64,000 nt of DNA from Legionella taurinensis (GCF_900452865.1 NZ_UGOZ01000001.1:248001-312000); one strand, 5' to 3'; shown: positions 52,945 through 63,903, counted from the first letter of the stretch. The notes: generated by a model not told the origin, from the letters alone. Numbers and translations are program-made.

Positions 52945-54132
52945 ATGCGTCTGAAACAATGGATGATCGGTCTTTCCGCAAGCGTCGCCCTCGCAGGCCC
53001 TGTTGTTGCAAAGCCCGTTGTGATTAACGAACAGTTGCAAGTGCCTCAATGCTTGGCCAGTCACTTGTCAAGTGACTACCCGGTACTGGCTGAAAACCGC
53101 AATTTTAAAATTATTTCTGTCCCTTCAGACGATTTGGACACCATCACGCGTCTCGCCGATAAAGTGGGTTGCGGGCATTACATCAATGTGAGCCACAAAC
53201 TGGCCCGCGCCAAGGCCGGGCTGCTGCCTGAAAAAGCGCAAGCCTTGTTAAACGCACCCCCTAAAAAAGCGGTGCAGGCTGAAAACTACGAGATTAAACA
53301 CCAGGCTGAAGTGGATGCGGTACTGGCGCAGGTCAATGCGGATAACATCTGGGACACGCTGACGCATTTAACCAACTATTACAACCGTTCCGCCACCAAG
53401 GATACCGGTGTTGAAACGGCCAATTGGATAAAAGCCAGTTTTGAAAAAATGGCAACCGAGTACGGACGTCAAGACACGGACACGTACCTGGTTAAAACCG
53501 GCTGGTACAAACAACCCTCAGTGGTCACGGTGATCGGTAAAGACATTAAAGCCCCAGGCATCGTCATTGGCGCTCACATGGATACCCTGGATGGCCGTAT
53601 GCCCGGTGCCGGCGATGATGGCAGCGGTTCGTCCAGTGTAATGGAAATTGCCCGTGTCCTGTTGGCCAGCGACCAGAAATTAAAACGCCCGGTTTATATC
53701 ATCTGGTACGCAGCCGAGGAACGTGGTCTTGTTGGTTCTCAGCATGTCGTTGAGGAATTCATGAATAAATCCATTCCGGTCAAGGCAGCGATTCAATTTG
53801 ATATGACGGGTTTCCGCAATGATCCCAAAGATCAAACCATATGGGTCTTTAAAGATTACACCGATAAAAAACTCAGTGATTTTGTCGCTTCGTTAATCAC
53901 ACAATACGTCAAAGTCCCCGTCAATTATTCGCGTTGTGGCTATGGCTGCAGTGACCATGCCTCATGGACTGACGAGGGTATTCCTGCGGCGTTCCCGTGT
54001 GAAACCAGCTTCGATGATCACAACCCCTACATTCATACCTCATCCGATACCATGTCGCTCTTAAGTCTTGAGCACATGACCAATTTCACCCGTTTAGGCC
54101 TTGCCTTTGCAATTGAATTGGCCAGTGAATAA
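52945..54132 (+). CDS. lapA: Secreted M28 leucine aminopeptidase (LapA-like)
   Basis: A 395-residue exported metallopeptidase with a signal peptide (1-22, VALAGPVVAKP). The M28 zinc ligands are all visible: His and Asp in GAHMDTLDGRMPGAGDDGSG (about 212-231), catalytic Glu and ligand in WYAAEERGLVGS, Asp in IQFDMTGF, and His near the end in HNPYIHTSSDT. L. pneumophila LapA is a type II secreted aminopeptidase for Leu and other residues. AAGGAG is seven bases before ATG 52945. It diverges from mavN. Confidence 0.9.
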   Translation: MRLKQWMIGLSASVALAGPVVAKPVVINEQLQVPQCLASHLSSDYPVLAENRNFKIISVPSDDLDTITRLADKVGCGHYINVSHKLARAKAGLLPEKAQALLNAPPKKAVQAENYEIKHQAEVDAVLAQVNADNIWDTLTHLTNYYNRSATKDTGVETANWIKASFEKMATEYGRQDTDTYLVKTGWYKQPSVVTVIGKDIKAPGIVIGAHMDTLDGRMPGAGDDGSGSSSVMEIARVLLASDQKLKRPVYIIWYAAEERGLVGSQHVVEEFMNKSIPVKAAIQFDMTGFRNDPKDQTIWVFKDYTDKKLSDFVASLITQYVKVPVNYSRCGYGCSDHASWTDEGIPAAFPCETSFDDHNPYIHTSSDTMSLLSLEHMTNFTRLGLAFAIELASE

Positions 54133-54143
54133 GGTGAGTCTTA

Positions 54144-54165
54144 ACCCTCTCCCATGGGAGAGGGT
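54144..54165. terminator. 22-bp perfect palindrome between convergent lapA and spoVR
   Basis: ACCCTCTCCCATGGGAGAGGGT is a perfect palindrome with an 11-base-pair stem and no natural loop. It lies between two gene ends. There is no T-run beyond TGTTAATAA. It may be a bidirectional terminator or a dispersed repeat element. Confidence 0.5.
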
Positions 54166-54195
54166 GTTAATAAGGCCGCTGTTAAATGACCCTTT

Positions 54196-55722
54196 TTAGT
54201 GGATTTCTTTACCGCTTTTGGTCGTCGGCAACGGCGGGCAATGATACTCCTGAAGAATCTCACCCTCCGTGTCAACCGCTTGCAGAATGACTGGGAATTT
54301 CCATAAGGTATGCAGGTGTTTTAATACTTCGTCTGTACTTTCACCTAAAGGAATGCGGTTTTGCTGGGTGTATCGCAGAGTGAGCGATCGATCGCCTGCG
54401 ACATCGACGGAATACACCTGAATATCGGGTTCCAGGTTACCCAGGTTGTATTGCGATGACAGCGACTCACGAATGGTCTGATAACCCGACTCATCGTGAA
54501 TTGCCCCAATAATGAGCTCCGGCTGCCGGTCGTCATCCACAATGTGGAATAATTTTAATTCGCGGATTAAGCGCGGCGACAGGTACTGGGCAATGAAACT
54601 TTCGTCTTTGAAATTGCGCATGGCGGTATCGAGACTGCTGAGCCAATCGGTATTGACGAGGAAAGGGAACCAGCGTTTGTCTTCTTCGGTGGGAGATTCG
54701 CAAATGCGCTTGATGTCCTGCATCATGTGGTAACCCAGCGTGTACGGGTTGATGCCGCTGTAATACGGGCTGTTAAAAGGCGGCTGCATGATCACATTGG
54801 TATGACTCTGCAGGATTTCCAGCATAAATTCATCGGTGACCAGGCCTTCATCGTAGAGGCCGTGCAGCAGAGTGTAATGCCAGAAGCATGCCCAACCTTC
54901 ATTCATCACTTTGGTTTGCCCCTGCGGATAAAAATATTGGGCAATTTTACGCACAATCCTTACAATTTCCCGTTGCCAGGATTCGAGTAAGGGCGCATTC
55001 TTTTCAATGAAATAAAGGATATTCTCCTGCGGCTCTTCCGGGAAACGCTTTTTATGGCCGTTGGCATCCACGTGTTTGCTTTGCGGAATGGTTCGCCACA
55101 ATTCATTAACCTGGGATTGCAAATACATCTCGCGGTTTTGCTGCCTGATTTTTTCTTCCTGAATGGACAAGGTGGCGGGGTGTTTGTATCGGTCAACCCC
55201 ATAATTCATCAGCGCATGGCAGGCATCAAGGACGGCCTCCACTTCATCAATACCATGCCGTTCCTCGCATTGACTGATGTAATTTCTGGCAAAAACCAGG
55301 TAGTCAATGATGGCATCCGCCGAGGTCCACATCTTAAACAGGTAATTGTTTTTGAAAAACGAATTATGACCATAACAGGCATGAGCAATCACCAACGCCT
55401 GCATGGCCATGGTGTTTTCTTCCATCAAATAAGAAATGCAGGGGTTGGAATTAATGACCAGTTCATAAGCTAAACCCATCTGGCCGCGTTTATAACTTTT
55501 TTCCACCCCCACGAAATGCTTACCAAAAGACCAGTGATGGTAGCCAATCGGCATGCCTACGGAGGCGTAGGCATCCATCATCTGCTCCGCGGTAATGATT
55601 TCAATCTGATTGGGGTAAGTGTCCAGCTTATAGTCAGTGGCTAAACGTCCGATTTCTTTGTCGTAAGTTTGAATTAATTCAAAGGTCCATTCCGCACCTG
55701 TTGATATCGGCTTTTTCCTCAT
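54196..55722 (-). CDS. SpoVR family protein (YcgB-like)
   Basis: A 508-residue protein close to E. coli YcgB in length. Family marks include [59 protein letters not shown], and [15 protein letters not shown]. SpoVR proteins almost always accompany YeaH and PrkA; recent work in other bacteria links them to peptidoglycan or stress control, but the activity is unsettled. Its ATG overlaps the YeaH stop (ATGA). Confidence 0.93.
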   Translation of the reverse strand: MRKKPISTGAEWTFELIQTYDKEIGRLATDYKLDTYPNQIEIITAEQMMDAYASVGMPIGYHHWSFGKHFVGVEKSYKRGQMGLAYELVINSNPCISYLMEENTMAMQALVIAHACYGHNSFFKNNYLFKMWTSADAIIDYLVFARNYISQCEERHGIDEVEAVLDACHALMNYGVDRYKHPATLSIQEEKIRQQNREMYLQSQVNELWRTIPQSKHVDANGHKKRFPEEPQENILYFIEKNAPLLESWQREIVRIVRKIAQYFYPQGQTKVMNEGWACFWHYTLLHGLYDEGLVTDEFMLEILQSHTNVIMQPPFNSPYYSGINPYTLGYHMMQDIKRICESPTEEDKRWFPFLVNTDWLSSLDTAMRNFKDESFIAQYLSPRLIRELKLFHIVDDDRQPELIIGAIHDESGYQTIRESLSSQYNLGNLEPDIQVYSVDVAGDRSLTLRYTQQNRIPLGESTDEVLKHLHTLWKFPVILQAVDTEGEILQEYHCPPLPTTKSGKEIH

Positions 55723-56984
55723 ACCGTCTTCCTTTTGAATAACTCACGAAATACAGGATAAATGTCGGTGACATTATCGATGTTTTCCATGGCAAAGTTG
55801 GGGTAGTTGTTTTTAACCTGCTGATACACTTCCCAAAGGCTTTGATGATGGCGGGGCATGATTTCAATGTAGGCAAAATATTGCAGCAGAGGCATGATCT
55901 TCTCCTGCAGCAACTCCTGACAATAGGGCGAGTCGGCATTCCAGTTGTCGCCGTCGGATGCCTGAGCGACATAGATATTCCATGAAGAAGGCGGGTAGCG
56001 GGCTTCGATAATGGCATGCAGAAGTTCCAGTGCACTGGAGACGACCGTACCGCCGGTCTCGCGGGAGTAAAAGAATTCCTCCTCATTCACTTCCTTGGCA
56101 GAGGTGTGGTGGCGAATAAAAACCAGCTCTATTTTTTCATAATTTTTGGTCAGGAAGAGGTAGAGAAGAATAAAAAAGCGTTTGGCGATGTCCTTTTTGG
56201 CTTCATCCATGGAGCCTGAAACGTCCATGACACAAAACATAACGGCCTGTGTAGACGGTGAAGGAATTCGTATGCGGTGATTATAGCGCAAATCAATGGT
56301 GTCAATGAACGGCACAGCCTGAATTTTGCGTTTTAAAAATTCAACCGTCTGCCTGACCTTAGCCACGATGTCCTGATCGGCGGTGGCATCTGCTTCGAGT
56401 CTGGCCAGCTCGTCTTCCGCTTCGCGTAATTGACGTTTGTAAGGGGATGACAGTGCCACGCGGCGCCCAGTTGCCTGACGCATGGAGCGCACCACGTTGA
56501 TGTTGCTGGGAATTCCACTGCTGGTTACGCCGGCTCGCACCGTTTTATAGGTGGTGAGACGAGCCAGTTCCTTTTTTACCAAATCCGGTAATTCGAGATC
56601 CTCAAAATAAATTTCAAGAAATTCTTCGCGGGAAAGCTGGAAGACAAAATCATCTTCGCCTTCGCCGCTGTCACTGGCCTGGCCGCCGCTGCCGCCAGCC
56701 CCGCTTTCGGAGGGGCGTTTAATCCGGTCACCGGCTATGAACTGATCATTCCCGGGTAACACCCGTTCAATACGTCCGCCCTGGCCGCGGTGAAAGCGCG
56801 GTTCAGAAATGTCTCTCGCTGGAATACTGATTTGTTCGCCCTGATCGATTTCGGTAATGCTTCGTTTACCCACCGCATCAGAGACAGCGCGTTTAATCTG
56901 GTTTTTGTAACGGCGAAGAAAGCGCTGGCGATTCACCGTGCTTTTTTTGCCGGCGTTTTGTCGTCGATCGATCAGTTGTGACAT
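55719..56984 (-). CDS. DUF444 protein (YeaH/YhbH family)
   Basis: A 421-residue protein from ATG 56984, with AAGGATG upstream; the longer frame to 57038 lacks such a site. N-terminal [18 protein letters not shown] and [19 protein letters not shown] are family hallmarks, a Gly/Ser-rich linker follows, and the C-terminal half is VWA-like with [20 protein letters not shown] (intact MIDAS, about 225-244). It is a cytosolic partner in the PrkA operon. Confidence 0.93.
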   Translation of the reverse strand: MSQLIDRRQNAGKKSTVNRQRFLRRYKNQIKRAVSDAVGKRSITEIDQGEQISIPARDISEPRFHRGQGGRIERVLPGNDQFIAGDRIKRPSESGAGGSGGQASDSGEGEDDFVFQLSREEFLEIYFEDLELPDLVKKELARLTTYKTVRAGVTSSGIPSNINVVRSMRQATGRRVALSSPYKRQLREAEDELARLEADATADQDIVAKVRQTVEFLKRKIQAVPFIDTIDLRYNHRIRIPSPSTQAVMFCVMDVSGSMDEAKKDIAKRFFILLYLFLTKNYEKIELVFIRHHTSAKEVNEEEFFYSRETGGTVVSSALELLHAIIEARYPPSSWNIYVAQASDGDNWNADSPYCQELLQEKIMPLLQYFAYIEIMPRHHQSLWEVYQQVKNNYPNFAMENIDNVTDIYPVFRELFKRKTV

Positions 56985-57053
56985 GGCCACATCCTTATCC
57001 GCATCCGGGCTGCCTCTTTCAATAATAGAAAAAAACAACCCTTTATGCTGGTG

Positions 57054-58985
57054 TTATTGCGATTTGCGTACACGTAAATACCATTCGCAAAGTAATCTAA
57101 CCTGCTTGCGGGTATACCCTTTGTCAACCATGCGGGCAATAAATTCTTCGTGTTTCTTCTTGTCGTCTTCCGATGCTTTGGCATTAAAAGAAATCACAGG
57201 TAACAAGTCTTCGGTATTGGTAAACATCTTTTTCTCAATGACCGTTTTTAATTTTTCATAACTGTTCCATATTGGATTCTTGCCATGGTTATTCGCCCGT
57301 GCACGCAAGACGAAATTCACCACTTCATTTCGGAAGTCCTTGGGATTGGAAATACCAGCCGGTTTTTCAATTTTTTCCAATTCGGAGTTTAATGACGGCC
57401 TGTCAAAGATTTCGCCAGTATCCGGATCGCGGTAATCCTGATCCTGAATCCAGAAATCGGCATAGGTGATGTAACGATCGAAGATGTTCTGACCATACTC
57501 GGAGTAGGATTCCAGGTAGGCAGTCTGAATTTCCTTGCCGATGAACTCAACGTAACGGTGAGTCAGATGCTCTTTGATGAAAGCCAGGTATTTCTCATGC
57601 AGTTCCTGAGGAAACTGTTCCTGCTCAATCTGTCGCTCCAGCACGTACAGCAGATGCACCGGGTTCGCAGCGATTTCGGTGTGGTCAAAGTTAAAAACTT
57701 TGGACAGAATTTTGAAGGCAAAGCGGGTGGAGATGCCGCTCATGCCTTCATCCACACCGGCAAAATCACGGTATTCCTGATAGGATTTGGCCTTGGGATC
57801 CGTGTCTTTAAGGCTTTCGCCGTTATAAACGCGCATTTTCGAATAAATGCTTGAATTCTGTGGTTCTTTCAGGCGAGTCAACACGGAAAACTGGGCTAGC
57901 ATATCCAGCGTTCCGGGCGCACAGGGGGCGCTTTTTAATGAGCTGTTATCAAGCAGTTTCTGATAAATTTTGATTTCTTCAGACACACGCAGGCAATAAG
58001 GAACTTTGACAATATTAATGCGGTCAATAAAGGCTTCATTGTTTTTATTGTTGCGGAAGGATTGCCACTCCGATTCATTGGAGTGAGCCAGAATAATGCC
58101 TTCAAAGGGGATGGCGGACAAGCCTTCGGTGGCGTTGTAATTGCCTTCCTGAGTCGCAGTCAACAGCGGATGCAGCACCTTGATGGGTGCTTTGAACATT
58201 TCCACAAACTCCATAATACCGCGGTTGGCGCGGCATAAACCGCCGGAGTAACTGTAGGCATCGGGATCATCCTGAGAAAATTCTTCGAGTTTACGGATAT
58301 CGACTTTACCGACCAGTGAGGAGATGTCCTGATTATTTTCATCACCCGGCTCCGTTTTGGAAACGGCAATTTGTTTCAAGCGCGAAGGTTTTAATTTAAT
58401 CACTTTAAACTGATTGATGTCGCCATTGAATTCCTGCAGGCGTTTAACCGCCCAGGGGGACATGACGTAGCGCAGGTGTCGGTTGGGAATACCATACCGT
58501 TCCCTTAAAATGTCACCGTCTTCCTCCGGATCAAACAAGGACAGCGGCGAATCAAACACCGGTGAGCCCTTGATGGCGTAAAAAGGCACTTTTTGCATCA
58601 AATCCTTCAGCTTCTCAGCCAGCGAAGACTTACCGCCGCCAACGGGACCCAGCAGGTAGAGGACCTGTTTGGTTTCTTCCAAACCCTGGGCCGCGTGTTT
58701 TAAGAAACCCACAATCTGTTCGATGGGTTCTTCCATGCCGAAAAATTCTCGGAATACCGGGTAACGGTGAATGACTTTGTTGGAAAATAATCTTGATAGG
58801 ACGGGATCATGACGTGTGTCAATCAATTCGGGCTCGCCAATGGCCAGCAGCAGGCGTTCCGCAGGATTGGCATAAGCCGTTGGGTCGGTTTTACACAACT
58901 CCAGATACTCATTCAGAGTCAATTCTTCTTCTTTGTTGTCGACAAAGCGTCGAGTGTAATTCGATAAAAAATCTTCTGTGCTCAT
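57054..58985 (-). CDS. prkA: PrkA family serine protein kinase (YeaG-like)
   Basis: A 643-residue protein from ATG 58985 with AAGGGGATGG upstream. The AAA-like part has Walker A LLGPVGGGKSSLAEKL (about 108-123) and SNESEWQSFRNNKNNEAFIDR further on; the C-terminal third is the PrkA kinase-like domain (RQIEQEQFPQELHEKY). In E. coli YeaG and YeaH respond to nitrogen starvation and stationary phase. Protease activity instead of kinase activity has also been proposed for the family. It is the first gene of the prkA-yeaH-spoVR operon; the gap to yeaH is 69 bases. Confidence 0.95.
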   Translation of the reverse strand: MSTEDFLSNYTRRFVDNKEEELTLNEYLELCKTDPTAYANPAERLLLAIGEPELIDTRHDPVLSRLFSNKVIHRYPVFREFFGMEEPIEQIVGFLKHAAQGLEETKQVLYLLGPVGGGKSSLAEKLKDLMQKVPFYAIKGSPVFDSPLSLFDPEEDGDILRERYGIPNRHLRYVMSPWAVKRLQEFNGDINQFKVIKLKPSRLKQIAVSKTEPGDENNQDISSLVGKVDIRKLEEFSQDDPDAYSYSGGLCRANRGIMEFVEMFKAPIKVLHPLLTATQEGNYNATEGLSAIPFEGIILAHSNESEWQSFRNNKNNEAFIDRINIVKVPYCLRVSEEIKIYQKLLDNSSLKSAPCAPGTLDMLAQFSVLTRLKEPQNSSIYSKMRVYNGESLKDTDPKAKSYQEYRDFAGVDEGMSGISTRFAFKILSKVFNFDHTEIAANPVHLLYVLERQIEQEQFPQELHEKYLAFIKEHLTHRYVEFIGKEIQTAYLESYSEYGQNIFDRYITYADFWIQDQDYRDPDTGEIFDRPSLNSELEKIEKPAGISNPKDFRNEVVNFVLRARANNHGKNPIWNSYEKLKTVIEKKMFTNTEDLLPVISFNAKASEDDKKKHEEFIARMVDKGYTRKQVRLLCEWYLRVRKSQ

Positions 58986-59208
58986 AAGCCATCCCCTTTC
59001 ACTAAAATCCCTGGTGGGAAACGCACGTCTTGCCTTTACCACTTTGCATTTCTCTGATAAAAGCGACAAACTATCCTTAAATTTAGTATAGAACCAAAAT
59101 GGTTCCCGAAGTAGAGCTAAGGCATAAAAAAATTAAAAAGAATCAAATCATTATTTATACAGATTTTTATTATTCAAAATTAATTGTACCCAGAATGGAG
59201 CAATGTTC

Positions 59209-61791
59209 ATGCCAGAGACCACGGTTTATTTGAAAAATTACCAATCCCCTGTATTTACAATCAAAACGGTTCAATTGAATTTTGAACTGTTTGACGATCA
59301 TGCGCTGGTGACGAATGACATGACGGTCAAACGACAGTATACAGGCCCCCTGCAACTGTTCGGCGATGAACTGGAATTGGTCAGCCTTCATATCGATGGC
59401 CGTCAGGCAGAGGAAAAAAATTACCGTTTTGTGGATGGTCATCTGCTGATTGAAAATTGCCCCGATGAAGCCACAATAACGGTAGTGACCCGCATCTATC
59501 CACAGAAAAACAGCAAACTCTCTGGCCTGTATCGTTCCAATCAGATGTTTTGCACCCAGTGCGAAGCGGAAGGTTTTCGCCGCATCACCTATTTCCCGGA
59601 CAGGCCCGATGTCCTGGCGACCTATACAACCCGCATCTGTGCTGACAAAGCCAAATACCCCGTGCTGTTATCCAATGGCAATCCGGTTGACCGCGGTCTG
59701 GCAGACGGCGGCAGGCATTGGGTAGTCTGGCAGGATCCGTTTAAAAAACCCTGTTATCTCTTCGCACTGGTTGCCGGCAATTTAAGCTGTGTTGAAGACC
59801 AGTTTACCACCTGCTCCGGGCGCTCGGTGGATTTACGCATTTATGTGGAACCCGGCAACGAAGACAAATGCAGCCATGCCATGGAATCGCTAAAACGCGC
59901 CATGCGCTGGGATGAAGAGGAATATGGACGTGAGTACGATCTGGATATTTTCATGATTGTCGCCGTCAGTGATTTCAATATGGGTGCGATGGAAAACAAA
60001 GGCTTGAACATTTTCAATTCCAAATACATTCTTGCACGCCCCGACACAGCCACCGATCAGGATTTTGCTGACATTGAAGGAGTGGTTGGCCATGAGTATT
60101 TCCATAACTGGACTGGCAATCGTGTGACTTGCCGTGACTGGTTTCAGCTTAGCCTGAAAGAAGGGTTAACCGTTTTTCGTGATCAGGAGTTTTCCCGGGA
60201 CATGCATGCCCGTGATGTTAACCGCATTCTGGATGTGAAGGTGTTGCGAGCCCAGCAATTCCCGGAAGATGCCGGGAGTATGGCTCATCCGGTACGCCCT
60301 GAATCCTATCAGGAGATCAATAACTTTTATACGGCAACGGTTTACAACAAGGGTGCGGAAGTCATTCGCATGCAGCAAACCCTGCTGGGAAAGGCCGGTT
60401 TTCGCCGCGGGATGGACCTGTACTTCAAGCGGCATGATGGCCAGGCAGTCACCATTAATGATTTTGTGGCGGCGATGGAAGACGCCAATCAGGTTGACTT
60501 GACCCAATTTAAACGCTGGTACAGCCAGGCTGGTACGCCGGAAATTACCGCAAAAACCAAGTTTAAAGACGATTGCCTGACCTTAACATTAAGCCAGTAT
60601 TGCCCGCCCACGCCTGAAGCCAGTGAGAAAGCGCCTTTCCATATTCCGGTGCGTATGGCTTGCTTTGATGAACAGGGGTTACCGATTCCGTTAGAGAAAG
60701 AGGTGCTTGAATTGCGTGAGCAAGAGCAAACCTTCACCTTTCCGGGTTTAAAGAAGAAGCCCTTCGTGTCCTTGCTGCGTGATTTTTCTGCGCCGGTTAA
60801 ACTAAAACGTGACCTGAGTCAGGACGAATCGCTGGCGTTGCTTCGCTTTGAAAGCGACGGGTTTGCCAAATGGGACATTGCCCAGCGACTGGCCATTGAT
60901 TGCATTGATGGTTTATTAAAAACCAACAAATCACACTGGTCTATCCCCGCGCCGCTGCTTCAGGCGTCTCATCATGTGCTGCTTGATGAAACCCTCAACA
61001 GCGCATTGCGGGCTGAACTTTTAAACCCGCCCTGTTTCGAGGAGGTTACCTCTTCCCTGCAGGAAATTGATGTCGATGCCGTGGAGGCTGCGCGTGATTT
61101 TTATCGCGCCGCCTTAGGCGAGGCATTGTATGGCTCGCTGTCTGAAACCTACCAGGCGTTGTGGCGTGAAGAAAAACATCAGATGGATGCGCAGGCTTAC
61201 CAGCGGCGCAAATTACGCAACGTCTGCCTGTGGTTGATGATGAAGGCGCGCGAGAAAGAAACCCTGCCGCTTTGCCAACAGCAATTTGCAAAGGCTAAAA
61301 CCATGACCGACCAAATGGCCAGCTTTGCCTTATTAAACAATAGTCAGGACAGTGCGGTTCGCGAAGAGACGGCCGAGCGCTTTTTCGACCAGTGGCAAAA
61401 CGATGAACTGGTGCTTGATAAATGGTTTGCCGTACAGGCCACAGGCGAGGCGGCCAATACGTTGGAACGGGTGAAACAATTAGTCCATCATCCGGCGTTT
61501 TCTCTAAAGAATCCCAACAAAGTGCGCTCGCTCATTGGGGCGTTCTGTATGAGCAATTACCGGCATTTCCATGCGTTAAACGCCAGCGGCTATGGGTTTT
61601 TAACTGATATCCTGGTTGAACTGGATAAAATGAATCCCCAAGTGACTGCAAGACTGGCCACGCCGTTCACCCGCTTAAGACGCTTTAATAAACCAAGACA
61701 GGAATTAATGCGTAACCAATTGGAGCGGCTGAACGCGCTGGAATTATCGCGTGACCTGAAAGAAATTGTCAGCAAGAGCCTTAAAGATTAA
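59209..61791 (+). CDS. pepN: Aminopeptidase N
   Basis: An 860-residue M1 metallopeptidase. The exopeptidase motif GAMENKG (about residues 260-266) and the zinc site HEYFHNWTGNRVTCRDWFQL with the downstream Glu in LKEGLTVFRD are intact. Length and C-terminal helical domain match E. coli PepN. I choose ATG 59209, eight bases after GGAG (59197-59200); ATG 59203 is too close. It removes N-terminal residues in the cytoplasm. The stop is nine bases before aroE. Confidence 0.96.
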   Translation: MPETTVYLKNYQSPVFTIKTVQLNFELFDDHALVTNDMTVKRQYTGPLQLFGDELELVSLHIDGRQAEEKNYRFVDGHLLIENCPDEATITVVTRIYPQKNSKLSGLYRSNQMFCTQCEAEGFRRITYFPDRPDVLATYTTRICADKAKYPVLLSNGNPVDRGLADGGRHWVVWQDPFKKPCYLFALVAGNLSCVEDQFTTCSGRSVDLRIYVEPGNEDKCSHAMESLKRAMRWDEEEYGREYDLDIFMIVAVSDFNMGAMENKGLNIFNSKYILARPDTATDQDFADIEGVVGHEYFHNWTGNRVTCRDWFQLSLKEGLTVFRDQEFSRDMHARDVNRILDVKVLRAQQFPEDAGSMAHPVRPESYQEINNFYTATVYNKGAEVIRMQQTLLGKAGFRRGMDLYFKRHDGQAVTINDFVAAMEDANQVDLTQFKRWYSQAGTPEITAKTKFKDDCLTLTLSQYCPPTPEASEKAPFHIPVRMACFDEQGLPIPLEKEVLELREQEQTFTFPGLKKKPFVSLLRDFSAPVKLKRDLSQDESLALLRFESDGFAKWDIAQRLAIDCIDGLLKTNKSHWSIPAPLLQASHHVLLDETLNSALRAELLNPPCFEEVTSSLQEIDVDAVEAARDFYRAALGEALYGSLSETYQALWREEKHQMDAQAYQRRKLRNVCLWLMMKAREKETLPLCQQQFAKAKTMTDQMASFALLNNSQDSAVREETAERFFDQWQNDELVLDKWFAVQATGEAANTLERVKQLVHHPAFSLKNPNKVRSLIGAFCMSNYRHFHALNASGYGFLTDILVELDKMNPQVTARLATPFTRLRRFNKPRQELMRNQLERLNALELSRDLKEIVSKSLKD

Positions 61792-61800
61792 AGAGGATTC

Positions 61801-62610
61801 ATGGTTAATCGTTATGCTGTGATGGGCCATCCTGTGGCCCATAGTTTATCGCCGTTTATTCATGAACAGTTCGCTCTTCAGAGTGGTGTTTCGTTAAGTT
61901 ATGAAAAAATCGCTGTTGAGCCCGGTTATTTTGTGACGGCCGTGCAGGATTTTTTTGCTGCTCAGGGGAAGGGGCTTAATGTGACCCTTCCTTTTAAAGA
62001 AGAGGCCTACCAGCTGGCAGAACAGGTAACGCCGCGTTGCCGGCAAGCCCGTGCAGCCAATACCCTGTGGATGAAGCAAGGGCATTTGCACGCGGACAAC
62101 ACGGATGGCATCGGCTTAATTCGCGATTTGAAAACCCACATCTCCCTTGCCGATAAGCACGTGTTAATTTTAGGAGCAGGCGGCGCGGCGCGGGGAATTA
62201 TCGCGCCGCTGCTGGCGGAAGGCATTGCTGGCCTCACTGTCACTAACCGCAGCCTTCACCGTGCGGAGGATTTACAGGCCGATTTTCCCTCCATTCATTG
62301 CCAGGCCTGGGGAAGCTCCTCGCCATTTGATCTTCTCATCAACGCCACGTCTGCCGGTACCCGGCAGGAGGAAATCAGCTGGCCTGCGGGGGCAATCAAG
62401 GCGGATTCATTCTGCTATGACTTGTCTTATACACTGCAGGGCAGTACGCCGTTTGTCACCTGGGCAAGGCAAAGGGGCTGTGGGGTAGCAGATGGTTTGG
62501 GCATGCTGGTAGAGCAGGCTGCTGAGGCATTTTTTATCTGGCATGGTCTTTTTCCGGAACGTGCAGCAGTGCTGGCCCTGTTGCGCGAAAAGCAGCTTGG
62601 GAAACGCTAG
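61801..62610 (+). CDS. aroE: Shikimate dehydrogenase
   Basis: A 269-residue enzyme. The substrate site is YAVMGHPVAHSLSPFIHEQF (about 5-24) and NVTLPFKEEAY with catalytic Lys, followed by AANTLW, DNTDGIGLIRDL, and the NADP-binding ILGAGGAARGI (about 124-134). It reduces 3-dehydroshikimate to shikimate in aromatic amino-acid synthesis. AGAGGA is close upstream of ATG 61801, and cotranscription with pepN is likely. Confidence 0.96.
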   Translation: MVNRYAVMGHPVAHSLSPFIHEQFALQSGVSLSYEKIAVEPGYFVTAVQDFFAAQGKGLNVTLPFKEEAYQLAEQVTPRCRQARAANTLWMKQGHLHADNTDGIGLIRDLKTHISLADKHVLILGAGGAARGIIAPLLAEGIAGLTVTNRSLHRAEDLQADFPSIHCQAWGSSSPFDLLINATSAGTRQEEISWPAGAIKADSFCYDLSYTLQGSTPFVTWARQRGCGVADGLGMLVEQAAEAFFIWHGLFPERAAVLALLREKQLGKR

Positions 62611-63716
62611 GAAAAGAAATCTTCAACGGCCGCTTTGGCATTGATGGTGTCATCATAACCCAGCTGAATGAGTTCCTGAGTGAATTCCTTTTCAAACAAG
62701 AGAAAACTAAGCAGATCGCCCGAGTGACTTTTGGCCCCAAGCGTATTCAGCAGGAAACGCAGCAGTGCCGGCATGTTTTTGTATTGTTCCTGAGCAATGG
62801 CGGCCATGTCGATGCTGGGGCGCAAATGCAGTGTCTCAATGGGACGCCAGGGGGAGCGGCGTTTTTTCCATAAGGAAATCATGCGGGCGATGTCGTTCAT
62901 GCGATTGACGAGTTCAATATCCCGGTCGAGGTTATCCAGGAACAGGCCGTTCAGCATGCCTCCCAGGATGTGTGCAAAACCAATGTCGCCATTGCGTAAT
63001 TTTTCGGTATTGGTTGCCTCCGGCAATTGCCGTGTGCCAAGGATAAGAATCTTTTCAACCTGGCAGCGTATGGCGCCGCGCAATGGAGAAACCAGCCCCA
63101 TACTGCCGTCCCCGTAATGAAGGCCATTGATTTTAACAGTGGGGAAAAACAAAGGCAGCGCACCGGAAGCCAGAATGTGCTCCATTCGTAAGTTGGTGCG
63201 CTCACTCATGTGCCTGGGGTAATTCCAATCCTCAAAAAAGGCATCGGTATGCTGGTAAAAGGAAACGGTTTGATGGGTTTCATAGCAGTTGCTGATGACT
63301 TCAAGCGTTTCGATGTGATTATCGATGATGTGACGCTCGATGGCCTCAAAATCGACATTGCTATTGATGAAGTCGTGCAGAGGAAGCGTATTGAGCAGAT
63401 AACCGGATTGCCGCTGTTTGATGATCATGTGGCTTAAGTTGCGGAAAACCGATTTGCTTAACTCATAATTACTTGCGTTATAAATCTGCGAACAACGGAT
63501 TTCGCCCCAGAGACCCACCAGCTTTTCCACGCCAGCCGGGAAGTCCGTTGCGTTTTCAGCCAGGATCGCTGCATTGATGCTGCCGACGCTGACACCGCTG
63601 ATGACTTCAAAGGGTATCTTCTTAACCCCAAGAATGGTGCTGATGGCTTGCAATACGCCGGCCTGATAGGCGCCTCGAGCACCGCCGCCAGCAAGATAAA
63701 GGGCTTTTTTAGCCAT
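62607..63716 (-). CDS. Patatin-like phospholipase
   Basis: A 369-residue patatin-domain protein. The oxyanion loop is GGGARGAYQAGVL (about 10-22), the nucleophile elbow GVSVGS (Ser about 46), and the dyad Asp is in GDGSMG (about 214-219). It lacks a signal peptide and any extra host-targeting domain, so it is not a clear VipD-type effector. The family hydrolyses acyl chains from phospholipids. Its stop overlaps that of aroE by four bases, convergent. Confidence 0.9.
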   Translation of the reverse strand: MAKKALYLAGGGARGAYQAGVLQAISTILGVKKIPFEVISGVSVGSINAAILAENATDFPAGVEKLVGLWGEIRCSQIYNASNYELSKSVFRNLSHMIIKQRQSGYLLNTLPLHDFINSNVDFEAIERHIIDNHIETLEVISNCYETHQTVSFYQHTDAFFEDWNYPRHMSERTNLRMEHILASGALPLFFPTVKINGLHYGDGSMGLVSPLRGAIRCQVEKILILGTRQLPEATNTEKLRNGDIGFAHILGGMLNGLFLDNLDRDIELVNRMNDIARMISLWKKRRSPWRPIETLHLRPSIDMAAIAQEQYKNMPALLRFLLNTLGAKSHSGDLLSFLLFEKEFTQELIQLGYDDTINAKAAVEDFFS

Positions 63717-63903
63717 GGACTCTTATTCTTAAAATTAATGTTGAAAATATAGATGACTTCGGGTGTTTCTGGCAAGCCTCTTAAGAAAGCCAGGATGAAT
63801 TGTTTAAATTTCCACTGAGCAGAGGGATTTATTTCATTACATCAGCATTCGTTAAGCAACGGTTTGCTATAGTAATAATTATTGCCATCAATAAGGTGTA
63901 GTA

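Noticed and set aside
59091-59105. GAACC-AAAAT-GGTTC inverted repeat upstream of prkA
   Set aside because: Arms of five bases are too short to separate from chance, and no regulator is suggested.
62607-63716. VipD-type effector
   Set aside because: The patatin domain is present, but there is no extra C-terminal Rab-binding region and the length fits ordinary bacterial patatins.
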